Shown: positions 17,611 to 25,031 of the stretch, piece after piece
Layout of the letters: each line of letters begins with the position of its first letter
How positions within the stretch are numbered: the first letter of the stretch is position 1
NCBI RefSeq assembly: GCF_006716745.1
Contig: NZ_VFPP01000001.1
Span: 8,381,386-8,445,385 of the forward strand
Length of the DNA: 64,000 bases
DNA from: Saccharothrix saharensis
GTDB taxonomy: Bacteria; Actinomycetota; Actinomycetes; Mycobacteriales; Pseudonocardiaceae
Reading direction: 5' to 3'
The notes under the pieces: generated by a model
Databases searched by the model: none
What the model was told of the DNA's origin: nothing
What the model saw: only the letters and a program-made list of their open reading frames with translations
Position numbers and translations under genes: made by a program

Positions 17611-17742
17611 GTGATAAGTAAGGCCTGTGTGAGAACCAAGTGACAAGTAGGACCTGTACCTGGTGACAAGTACCGCCGGAACCTACGAACGGAACGCCCG
17701 ATCGCGATGGCTCGCTGGTGACAACTGCCGCCTGTAGTCACA
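17611..17742 (-). repeat. Right end of the Tn7-like transposon with four end repeats
   Basis: Units GTGATAAGTAAGGCCTGT (17611-17628), GTGACAAGTAGGACCTGT (17640-17657), GTGACAAGTACCGCC (17663-17677) and the terminal GTGACAACTGCCGCCTGTAG (from 17718). Together with the two left units they form the asymmetric 2+4 arrangement of Tn7-like ends. Confidence 0.85.
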
Positions 17743-17747
17743 CCGGA
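17743..17747. repeat. Right target-site duplication, CCGGA
   Basis: Second copy of the 5-bp duplication flanking the outer transposon. Confidence 0.85.
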
Positions 17748-17784
17748 CCGGAACCCAGGAGCTGCCGACCGCGTCGGACGGGCC

Positions 17785-18828
17785 ATGGCAACCAGCCGGA
17801 TGGCGACCCGGACCGCCGTGGTGCTCGCGCTCGCCCTCACCGCGGTGGCGGTCGATCCCGCGACGTCCGGTGCGTGCGCGTGCGGTGCGTTCGTGGCGAA
17901 CGACCGGTTGCGCGCGCAGGACGAGACCGCGTTGGTCGAGCTGACCGGCCGCACCGAGTCGATCACCCTCTCGGTGCAGGCCCGGTCGGAGGCCACCGAG
18001 GCGGCGTTCCTGATGCCGGTGCCCGCCCGCGCCCGGTTCGAGGTGGCCGACGGCGAGCTGTTCACCGAGCTCGACCGGATCAGCCGGCCGGCGGTCGAGG
18101 TGCGGCGCGTGGTCGTGGACGGTGACGGCGCCGGCAGCGCGCCGGGTGCCGAGGGCGGCGCCACCGTGGTGGACCACGTCGAGGTGGGGCCGTACGAGGT
18201 GGCGCAACTCGCCGGTACCGACGCGACCGCCGTGACGCAGTGGCTGGACGAGCACGACTTCACCCTGCCCACCGCGCTCGGTGGCGCATTGCGGCCCTAC
18301 CTGGCCGAGGGCTGGCTCGTCGTCGCCGTCCGCCTGGCCCCGACGTCCGGCAGCCTCGCCGCCGGCCTGCCGCCGATGCGCCTGGCGTTCGAGACGGACA
18401 CCCCGGTCTACCCGATGCGGCTGTCCGCGACCGCCGAGGCCGCGCAACCGCTGCGCCTGTACGTCCTGGCCGACCACCGGGTGGACATCACCAACCCCGC
18501 GCCGACCGGCAGCCCGGCGGACCTGACGTTCGCGGGCGAGGTGACCCCGGACCCCCGGTACCCGGTGCTGTCCACGACCCTGACCGGCCCCCGCTTCCTC
18601 ACCCGCTACGACGGCCGGTTCCGCCCGGCGCAGATCACCGAGGACATCCACTTCACCCGGTCGGCCACCGACACCCCGTACCGGGCCACCGTGACCGTCA
18701 CCGAGTACGTCCGGTCCTCCTGGCCGTTGCCGGGCGTCCCCCTGCTGCTCGTGGGCGTGGCGGTGCTCGTCGGTACCGGCTTCGCCGTGCGGCGCTGCAC
18801 CACCCGACGGCGGTCGCCGGCCGCGTGA
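17785..18828 (+). CDS. DUF2330 family membrane-anchored protein
   Basis: 347 residues. An N-terminal signal peptide ends in the Cys-rich SGACACGAFVAN motif that marks DUF2330 proteins. A long extracellular beta-rich domain follows (FLMPVPARARFEVADGELF, VGPYEVAQLAGTDA), and a C-terminal helix (LLLVGVAVLVGTGF) with a basic tail anchors it to the membrane. Function in the family is unknown. The transposon end lies only 42 bp upstream of the start, so its native promoter has probably been displaced. Confidence 0.88.
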   Translation: MATSRMATRTAVVLALALTAVAVDPATSGACACGAFVANDRLRAQDETALVELTGRTESITLSVQARSEATEAAFLMPVPARARFEVADGELFTELDRISRPAVEVRRVVVDGDGAGSAPGAEGGATVVDHVEVGPYEVAQLAGTDATAVTQWLDEHDFTLPTALGGALRPYLAEGWLVVAVRLAPTSGSLAAGLPPMRLAFETDTPVYPMRLSATAEAAQPLRLYVLADHRVDITNPAPTGSPADLTFAGEVTPDPRYPVLSTTLTGPRFLTRYDGRFRPAQITEDIHFTRSATDTPYRATVTVTEYVRSSWPLPGVPLLLVGVAVLVGTGFAVRRCTTRRRSPAA

Positions 18829-19232
18829 CGCGGCCGGCCTCCCGGCACGGCTCCGAGTCGGGGGCGGTCACTCGCCGTGGGCCGGTCGCGCGACCGGGAG
18901 CCGCCCACCACGTCGGGTTCGATCACGACGTTGCCCCTCACCGGTGCGTCCCGCGCGGGTGGTCGGCCGGCCCGGGGTGGGGCGCCAGGGCCTCGCCGAT
19001 CAGCGTGTTGTCGCGGTCCCTCGGCGGTGGTGGGGTCGAGGTCGCGCAGCACGTCGGTGCCCCTGCCCTCGGGCGACTCGCCGGCCGCCGGGTGCGGGAA
19101 GCGCTCCTTCGTTCCCCTCGACACCCGCCCGGTTCCACAGCGCCGTGCTGGACGCGGTCAGGTCGCCGCACCCGTCCCGACCGGCTCGACCGCCCGGCCA
19201 GGCGCACCGCCGTGCCGACCGCCGCACGGTGA
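18829..19232. other. Intergenic stretch without a supported gene
   Basis: About 400 bp downstream of the DUF2330 gene. Open frames exist on both strands but give arginine/proline-rich shadows with no family resemblance or ribosome site. Confidence 0.4.
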
Positions 19233-19266
19233 TCCCGGCCGCCGAGGTGAGCGCCTCGGCGGCCGG
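19233..19266. terminator. Strong hairpin after the polyester hydrolase gene
   Basis: A perfect 14-bp stem, CCCGGCCGCCGAGG with its complement, around a 6-nt loop, just past the stop of the gene ending at 19277. There is no T-run, as is usual for actinomycetes. Confidence 0.75.
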
Positions 19267-19276
19267 GACCGTCCCG

Positions 19277-20575
19277 TTACGGGCTGGTGCAGGTGAGGGA
19301 CGTCGGCGGGGTGCCACCGCCGATGAAGCCGAACGCGGCCGACCCGCCGGCCGGCAGCGAACCGTTGTACGCGGCGTTGCGCACCGACGCGGTCGACCCG
19401 TCGACGGTGAGCGTGCCGTTCCAGACCTGGGTGACGGTCTGGCCGCTGCCCAGCGTCCACCGGGTGGTCCAGCCGTTGACGCCGGACTCACCGGCGGTCA
19501 CGGTGACCTCGCCCTGGTAGCCGCCCGGCCACGAGTTGGTGGTGCGGTAGGTGGCGTTGCACGCGCCGACGGGCTGCGGTGTCGTGGTCGTGGTCGTGCT
19601 GGTAGTGGTCGACGTCGTCGTGCTGGTGGTGGTACTGGTCGGCGGCGTCGAGGGAACCAGCGGGCACGTGCTCTGGTAGGTCCTGATGCCGCTCCAGTTC
19701 GCCAGCGGGCAGAGGAACTGCGTGTAGCGGGTGTCGCTGTCGACGAAGACCTTGAACCACGGGATCACGTTGCGCATCATCGTGGAGTTGTTCGAGGTCG
19801 GGAAGCCGTGGCCCGCGCCGGAGAGCTCCAGGTACGCCTTCTCCACCGACGCCGGGATCCCGTTGTAGAGGTTCACCACGCTCGCCGGGGTGATCGTGGT
19901 GTCGTTCTGCCCGGAGAGCAGCATGGTCGGTACGCGGGTCGTCGTCAGGTTCTGCGAGAAGCTGGCCGGCGCGAGGCCGATCGAGGCCTTCAGGGAAGGC
20001 CGTTGCAGCGACGCGGACGCCGCGCCGCCGCCACCCATGGAGTGGCCCATGACCGCCGTCCGCGTGGCGTCCACCCGGTCGCGCACCGAGCTGCGCTGCG
20101 TCAGGTAGTCCAGGGCGGCCAGCAGCTGGGTGCCGCGGGCGGTGTCCCAGTCGTTGCGGTTGTTGGTGTCGATCCCGATGACCACGAACCCGAACGACGC
20201 CAGCCAGTGCCCCATCCACGCGCCCTCGGCGGCCCAGGTCGCGGTGTAGCCGGGCACGACCGCGATCGCGCCGAACTGCCCCTGGCTGGTGTCGGTGGGG
20301 TAGTAGATCACCCCGCCGCCGAAGCCGTTCCCGGCGGCGACGGCGACCTGGGTGGTCGCGAACGTGCCGCGGTTGGCCGAGACGCTGGCGGGCGTCGGGT
20401 CCGGCCCGCGCTGGTAGGGGTTGTCCGCCGCGCCCAACGCGGGACTGGTGCCGCTCGTGACGGTCAGCGCGCCGAGCAGGGTCACCGCCGCGGCCGCGGC
20501 GGCTCCGTGCCGCCACAGCCGTCGGGTGCGAGGCCGACCGGCTAACGGCCGGGCAGCGCCTTCTCGTTCTGCCAC
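19277..20575 (-). CDS. Secreted cutinase/PETase-like hydrolase with CBM2
   Basis: 432 residues with signal peptide, alpha/beta hydrolase domain, Thr/Ser linker and C-terminal CBM2. The hydrolase begins with NPYQRGPDPTPASV and carries FGGGVIYYP, VVPGYTATW and the nucleophile GHSMGGGG, then GQNDTTI with the catalytic Asp and GAGHGFPTSNNS with the His, as in LCC and Thermobifida polyester hydrolases. The aromatic-clamp Trp of the TPW motif in LCC is absent (GLAPASF here). The linker is almost all Thr and Ser, and the CBM2 has NSWPGGYQGEVTV and WTLGSGQTVTQVWNG. GTG 20575 follows GGAGGG by 7 nt. Likely substrates are cutin-like polyesters held near cellulose; activity on PET is untested. Confidence 0.9.
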   Translation of the reverse strand: MAEREGAARPLAGRPRTRRLWRHGAAAAAAVTLLGALTVTSGTSPALGAADNPYQRGPDPTPASVSANRGTFATTQVAVAAGNGFGGGVIYYPTDTSQGQFGAIAVVPGYTATWAAEGAWMGHWLASFGFVVIGIDTNNRNDWDTARGTQLLAALDYLTQRSSVRDRVDATRTAVMGHSMGGGGAASASLQRPSLKASIGLAPASFSQNLTTTRVPTMLLSGQNDTTITPASVVNLYNGIPASVEKAYLELSGAGHGFPTSNNSTMMRNVIPWFKVFVDSDTRYTQFLCPLANWSGIRTYQSTCPLVPSTPPTSTTTSTTTSTTTSTTTTTTPQPVGACNATYRTTNSWPGGYQGEVTVTAGESGVNGWTTRWTLGSGQTVTQVWNGTLTVDGSTASVRNAAYNGSLPAGGSAAFGFIGGGTPPTSLTCTSP

Positions 20576-20820
20576 TGGATGTCCCTCCTACCACGTGACG
20601 TGGACAGGGTCGGGCGCGACACCGGCGACCCGGCGTGCGCGGGGATGGGTGCGGTGGTGCGGTCGGTCGGTGACGCCGACCCGTGCCGCGGCTGCGGCCG
20701 TCGTGGCGACGTCCCGGCGAGCCTGAATATGTCAGGTAGTTTGGCTCCGGTACCGAGAAGTGTCAACAAACGTCTCGATAGGGTCCGGTGGACAGCGCGG
20801 ACCTGCGACGGGAGCACAGC

Positions 20821-21798
20821 GTGATCAGCCCGTTCAACGTGGAGGAGATCTTCCCCGACGTCGCGGCCGGATCGGCGCGGTTGCCGCGCAGGCAGAGCGG
20901 CAGCTCGCCGCAGGGCTTGGCCGTGACGCTGATCGCCGACTACACCATCGGCACCCGCGCCTGGTTGCCGACCACGGCGATCGTGGCGCTGCTGGGCGGG
21001 TTCGGCGTGACCGCCGGTGCCGCGCGCACCGCCATCAGCAGGCTGGCCCGCCGCGGCGTGGTCGAGGGCAGCCGCCAGGGGCGGTCCAGCTCGTACCGCC
21101 TGACCGAGCCCGCCGCCGCGGAACTGCTCGCCGGCGGCATCTCCATCGCCACCTTCGCCACCGAGCCCGACGCGTGGGACGGCTCGTGGACGGTCGTCGT
21201 CTTCACCATGCCGAAGGAGGAGAAGGCCCGGCGCAGCTCGCTGCGGGCGCAACTGCGGTGGCGTGGTTACGGGCCGCTCTACGACGGGGTCTGGGTCTCG
21301 CCGCACCCGTTGACCGAGCAGGCGCACGCGGAGCTGGTCGCGGCGACCCCGGGCTCGCTGACCGCGTTCCGCGGGCGCCTGGTCGGGTTCCGGGCGGACA
21401 TCACGCGCGACCCGATCGAGGCGTGGGACCTGACGGCCATCGCGGAGCGGTACCGGACCTTCGTCCGGACCTGGGAGCCGCTGCTGCCCCGCATCCGGGC
21501 GGGCGAGGTCACCGGCGCGTCCGCCGTGCGGTCCCGCACCGAGGTGATGGACACCTACCGGCGCTTCCCGACGCTCGACCCCCTGCTGCCGGTCGACCTG
21601 CTGCCGGCCGACTGGCCGCGGGCCCGGGCGCGCGAGGTGTTCCGCGCGGTGTACGACGGCCTGATCGAACCGGCCCAGGACTACGTCCGGTCGGTCGCCG
21701 CGCAGGACGGACCGCGTCCCGGCATCCGGGCGCACACCGTGGCCGAGATGAGCACGGGCGTGACGGCCCGGTCCCCGGTGCGCACGGCGTCACGCTGA
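20821..21798 (+). CDS. PaaX-family transcriptional regulator
   Basis: A 325-residue regulator with the PaaX layout: an N-terminal winged helix (TTAIVALLGGFGVTAGAAR, RTAISRLARRGVVE, SSYRLTEPA) and the C-terminal PaaX domain (WTVVVFTMPKEEKARR, LRWRGYGPLYDGVWVSP, FPTLDPLLPVDLLPADWP). The GTG at 20821 has GGGAG about 8 nt upstream; an in-frame GTG at 20788 would add 11 residues without a site. Family members often repress phenylacetyl-CoA catabolism, but no paa genes are near. It is divergent from the polyester hydrolase gene, which is a possible target. Confidence 0.9.
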   Translation: MISPFNVEEIFPDVAAGSARLPRRQSGSSPQGLAVTLIADYTIGTRAWLPTTAIVALLGGFGVTAGAARTAISRLARRGVVEGSRQGRSSSYRLTEPAAAELLAGGISIATFATEPDAWDGSWTVVVFTMPKEEKARRSSLRAQLRWRGYGPLYDGVWVSPHPLTEQAHAELVAATPGSLTAFRGRLVGFRADITRDPIEAWDLTAIAERYRTFVRTWEPLLPRIRAGEVTGASAVRSRTEVMDTYRRFPTLDPLLPVDLLPADWPRARAREVFRAVYDGLIEPAQDYVRSVAAQDGPRPGIRAHTVAEMSTGVTARSPVRTASR

Positions 21799-21799
21799 C

Positions 21800-22226
21800 C
21801 GGGCGTCCGCGGCGCGGCGACCCCGCAGCGCGTGCATCGCGAGGGCCCCGGCGAGGGGCCGGGTGTCGGGAGCAGGAACGCCGGCGCGACCAGGGACGCG
21901 AGGAACCCGGCCCCCGCGGCGGTCGGCAGCACCCCGCGCCACGGCGGCGAGCCGAGGCCCGCGACGAGGTGGGGAGCGTCGAGCCGAGCGGGAGCGCGCC
22001 GATGAGGACACCCGTGGTCCGGCCGCGTCCGGCGCTGAGCGCCTTGGACACCATCAGCTTCATGCCGACCGGGTAGATCAGCCACGCCGCCCGGCGGAGT
22101 CGAGCCCCACTCGCCGCGCAGGCCGGGCGCGACGGCGGACGTGGAGAACCAGACGGCGAGCCCGAGCACCCGCACGGCGGCGATGGCGGCGCGCTGCGCA
22201 CCGGCGTTGCCGGGTCCGCTGGTCAC
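21800..22226 (-). pseudogene. Remnant of an MFS transporter gene
   Basis: Starting at GTG 22226, the minus strand reads AAIAAVRVLGLAVWFSTSAV, then APGLRGEWG, the first helix of a CynX-like MFS protein. Then, in other frames, LIYPVGMKLMVSKALSAGRG, TTGVLIGALPLGSTLP, and PHLVAGLGSPPWRGVLPTAA appear. Helices are missing and three frames are needed; only about 140 of 400 residues can be seen. Confidence 0.75.
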
Positions 22227-22239
22227 GCGGGTCGTCCTC

Positions 22240-23406
22240 TCAGTCCTTCGTGCCGCGTCGCGGGTCGCCCTGCGCCCGGTAGCGGGCCAGCACGTCCTCG
22301 CGCAGCAGGGCGCCGAAGCCGGCACCGGCCAGGCGCAGGCCGAGCTGGTGCTCGGTGACGCCCAACGCCGTCGCGGTGGTCGCGAGGTGCCAGTCGTGCG
22401 CGGCCAGGGTGGTCAGCAGGTGCCCGCGGCGGACCTGCGCCTCGGACAGGCGGAACGTCTTCAGGTACGCCGTGCGCCCCTCGCGGTCGGTGATCAGCTC
22501 GCCGATGTGGTTCTCCTGCTTGAGCCGGAACGTCGGCAGGAACCGGGACAGCGTGTAGTCGCCGGCCCGGTACACGCGGCTCATCGCGTAGGTCTCGCCC
22601 AGCAGCCCGGCGGCCATCGTCGTGTCGTGGAACCGCGCCCACTCCGCCCGCTCCCGTGCCGCCGCCGCGCGCAGGTCCGCCACCGACTCCACGTCGTCGG
22701 CCAGCCGGACGTCGAACCGGGGCGAAGGCGTCGCCAGGGTGGCGTAGTGGTGCACCAGCTCGCCGTACATGTCCTGCAGGAGCGTGGTGTGCAGTGCCCG
22801 GTAGTCGTCCGGGTGCGGCACGACGAACGCCGAGGCCAGCGCGTCGGCCACGTACACCAGCACACCGCACTGGCCCGGGTGGATCTCGAAGTGCTTCAGC
22901 GCGTCCGCCAGACCTTGGACCCGGGCGCCGAGGTACGCCTCCTCCACGCGCGGCGACAGGCCCCGGCGGATCGCGCGCCGCGACCACTCGTCCCACACGA
23001 CCTCCGGGCCGCCGAAGTGCAGCGCCAGGTACCCCTCGACCGCCACGTGCAGCGGCAGGAACCGCAGCCGGTTGCGCTCGACGCGGCGTGCCACCCGGCG
23101 GTGGGAGCGCAGCCGCAGGCCGCGCGCCGGGCGGCCGTCACCGGCGCCGTCGCGCTTGAGCTGCGTGCCGTAGGCCGCCACCGCGGTGTCGTCGTCGAAC
23201 CAGGTCGCCACGAACCCGTGCGGGATGTAGGACGTGTAGTGCGTGCGCGGTCCCACCTCGACCACGCCCGGCTCGTCACCGTAGGCGCGGGCGTGCAGCC
23301 GCAGCCCGGTGATCGGCTCGTCCCGCGTCACGGGCACGAGCCGGACACCGCCCCACACCTGCGCGGCACGGGTGGTCAGCCCGGTCAGGTCGAGCTCCAC
23401 CGTCAC
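22240..23406 (-). CDS. ARPP-2-like domain protein of a TROVE/vWA pair
   Basis: A 388-residue protein starting at GTG 23406, which overlaps the upstream gene's stop as GTGA. The first 100 residues (AAQVWGGVRLVPVTRDEPI, HYTSYIPHGFVATWFDDD) resemble the ARPP-2 domain, known from bacterial conflict loci. The middle contains HVAVEGYLALHFGGPEVVWD. The last 120 residues are helical and end with a possible helix-turn-helix (TATALGVTEHQLGLRLAGAG). Function is unknown; the translational coupling argues for a complex with the TROVE/vWA partner. The domain name rests on recalled resemblance, not a search. Confidence 0.7.
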   Translation of the reverse strand: MTVELDLTGLTTRAAQVWGGVRLVPVTRDEPITGLRLHARAYGDEPGVVEVGPRTHYTSYIPHGFVATWFDDDTAVAAYGTQLKRDGAGDGRPARGLRLRSHRRVARRVERNRLRFLPLHVAVEGYLALHFGGPEVVWDEWSRRAIRRGLSPRVEEAYLGARVQGLADALKHFEIHPGQCGVLVYVADALASAFVVPHPDDYRALHTTLLQDMYGELVHHYATLATPSPRFDVRLADDVESVADLRAAAARERAEWARFHDTTMAAGLLGETYAMSRVYRAGDYTLSRFLPTFRLKQENHIGELITDREGRTAYLKTFRLSEAQVRRGHLLTTLAAHDWHLATTATALGVTEHQLGLRLAGAGFGALLREDVLARYRAQGDPRRGTKD

Positions 23407-24803
23407 CCCTCCTCCAGGAACCGGGCCACCCGGTCGTCGAAGTGCGCGCGCAGGGCCGCGGACCCGGTCCGGCCCTCGGTGAACCGGGCGAACCCGACCA
23501 GGGCGGGCACGTCCTCCGCGTCCCGCACGCCGACGGTCGGCACCGCCGGGGTGAGCCGGCGCACGTCGAAGTCGACCGCGTCGTACACCGGGTTGAGGTG
23601 CACCGCGACCACCCGGCGGTCGGGGTCGAGCCGGGCCCGCCACACCCGCAGCACCTCCGACGCGAGCCCGTACGGCGCGTTGTCCCAGCCGTCGGACACG
23701 ATCAACAGCCGGTCCGGCGCGTGCTCCAGCGCGTCGAGCACCCGGTCGCCCAACGGAGTCATCCCGTACGGGTAGGCCAGCAGCGCGTCCGTGCGCCCCG
23801 AGGTCCACAGGGGGACGTACTCGGTCGCCAGCTCGGCCAGCAGGTAGTGGCAGGCCAACGCGACCGCCAGCGGCCGGCGGCGCTTCTGCGCGGACCCGAA
23901 GGCCGAGAAGCTGTCGTCCAGCACGGCCGCGACCCGGCCCCACCCGCCCGCGACGCGGCCGGCGGCCCGCACCGCGGCGGCCCGCAGGGCCCCGGTCAGC
24001 TCGCCGCGCCGGTCGACCCGCTCGGGCAGCGGCAGGGACAGGACGTAGGAGGCCAGCCGGGTCAGCGGCATCGACCCGAGGTCGACCGCCACGTCGGCCT
24101 TGTCCCGGCGTGCGGACTGCTGCACCCGCAGCCGCTCCAGCCGGGTCATCCGGGGCTCGATGCGCCGCAGGAACGTCGCCCGGTCGATCCGGTGCCGGGC
24201 GGCGAACCCCTCCGCCACGGTGTAGGGCAGCTCGTACACCGACGCCTGCTCGTAGTGCGCCCGCCGCCACGTCTCCAGCAGCGGGGTGTGGTACCGGCGG
24301 TGGCCGCCGGTGAACAGGAACGGGCCCAGCTCGCCGTCCGGCGCGACGTGCGCGTGCCGCAGGGCCAGCTTCAGGCCGGTGCGGTACTTGACGGCGTCGA
24401 ACGCCGGGTCGGGCCGGGCCGCGACCCACTCGCGGATGATCGCGCGGGTGCGCCGGTTGTTCACCCGTGCCCGGCGCAGCGCGCGGAACAGGTCGTACAC
24501 CCGTTGCGGCGGCATCACGCGCAGCCGCCGCGCGATCAGCGCGCCCTCGACCCGCCGCTGCTCCTCGGTCGCCTCACCGGTGGTCTCCAGCAGCTTGCGG
24601 ACCATCAGCGCGGCGTTGTGGTCGTTGATGTCCAGGGCCAGCGCGGCGGCGTACAGGTCGCGGTAGTTGCCGATCACGTAGTCGTGCAGGAAGTCCAGCG
24701 ACAGCCGCTGATCCTCGGCGCCGCCGTGGAACTCGCGTTGCGCCGTGGACGTCGTCGCCGCGTTGATGAACATCAACATGTCGTCGGCGGTGATGGCGTC
24801 CAT
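23403..24803 (-). CDS. TROVE/vWA-like (Ro60-type) protein
   Basis: 466 residues from ATG 24803. An N-terminal helical-repeat region (DYVIGNYRDLYAAALALDIN, LMVRKLLETTGE) resembles the TROVE fold, which binds small RNAs in Ro60/Rsr. The C-terminal von Willebrand A domain has the metal site DDSFS near residue 320 and LLIVSDGWDN later. Residues HRRYHTPLLETWRRAHYEQA lie in between. It overlaps the ARPP-2-like gene by 4 bp and is divergent from a TIR-NLR gene across 228 bp. An RNA-binding or substrate-recruiting role in a conflict system is inferred from this arrangement. Confidence 0.72.
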   Translation of the reverse strand: MDAITADDMLMFINAATTSTAQREFHGGAEDQRLSLDFLHDYVIGNYRDLYAAALALDINDHNAALMVRKLLETTGEATEEQRRVEGALIARRLRVMPPQRVYDLFRALRRARVNNRRTRAIIREWVAARPDPAFDAVKYRTGLKLALRHAHVAPDGELGPFLFTGGHRRYHTPLLETWRRAHYEQASVYELPYTVAEGFAARHRIDRATFLRRIEPRMTRLERLRVQQSARRDKADVAVDLGSMPLTRLASYVLSLPLPERVDRRGELTGALRAAAVRAAGRVAGGWGRVAAVLDDSFSAFGSAQKRRRPLAVALACHYLLAELATEYVPLWTSGRTDALLAYPYGMTPLGDRVLDALEHAPDRLLIVSDGWDNAPYGLASEVLRVWRARLDPDRRVVAVHLNPVYDAVDFDVRRLTPAVPTVGVRDAEDVPALVGFARFTEGRTGSAALRAHFDDRVARFLEEG

Positions 24804-25031
24804 GCGTGCACGCTCCGGGAGTGGTTTCGGGGCCGGCCGGGGAGTGGGGGCGCGAGCAGCGAATCGTCGCTTCACAGGCGGGTTCCGGAAGTCGCACCGG
24901 AGTCCCGCGGCCGGCCGGCGAACTCTAGCAACCACGTGGCACGCTGCGCCCCGACATTAAGGCGTAGCGCTGGGTGCTGTCCGACCGACACAGTGACTGC
25001 GAGGGGCGCCGCGTGCGAGGGGGGACCGGGG

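Larger units (their letters stand above)
8906..17742. mobile_element. Decayed Tn7-like transposon (TnsA/TnsB type), 8.84 kb
   Basis: The two ends are inverted: both begin TGTGACTACAGGC, have three differing bases, and continue AGTTGTCAC (22 of 25 identical). The flanks carry a perfect 5-bp duplication, CCGGA at 8901-8905 and 17743-17747, the size made by Tn7, Tn5053 and Mu-like transposases. Repeats of about 18 bp are arrayed inside both ends. At the right end lie pseudogenes of a TnsA-type endonuclease and a TnsB-type DDE integrase. Cargo includes an NLR-like gene in a nested element, a recombinase relic, an IS3-family insertion, a radical SAM RiPP cassette and a membrane protein. With tnsA and tnsB dead it cannot move unless helped in trans. 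Confidence 0.9.

Noticed and set aside
18877-19296. Plus- and minus-strand frames between the DUF2330 and hydrolase genes
   Set aside because: No start signals or similarity; likely chance frames.
19560-19640. GTCGTGGTCGTG-type simple repeat
   Set aside because: It encodes the Thr/Ser linker of the polyester hydrolase; it is a low-complexity coding repeat.
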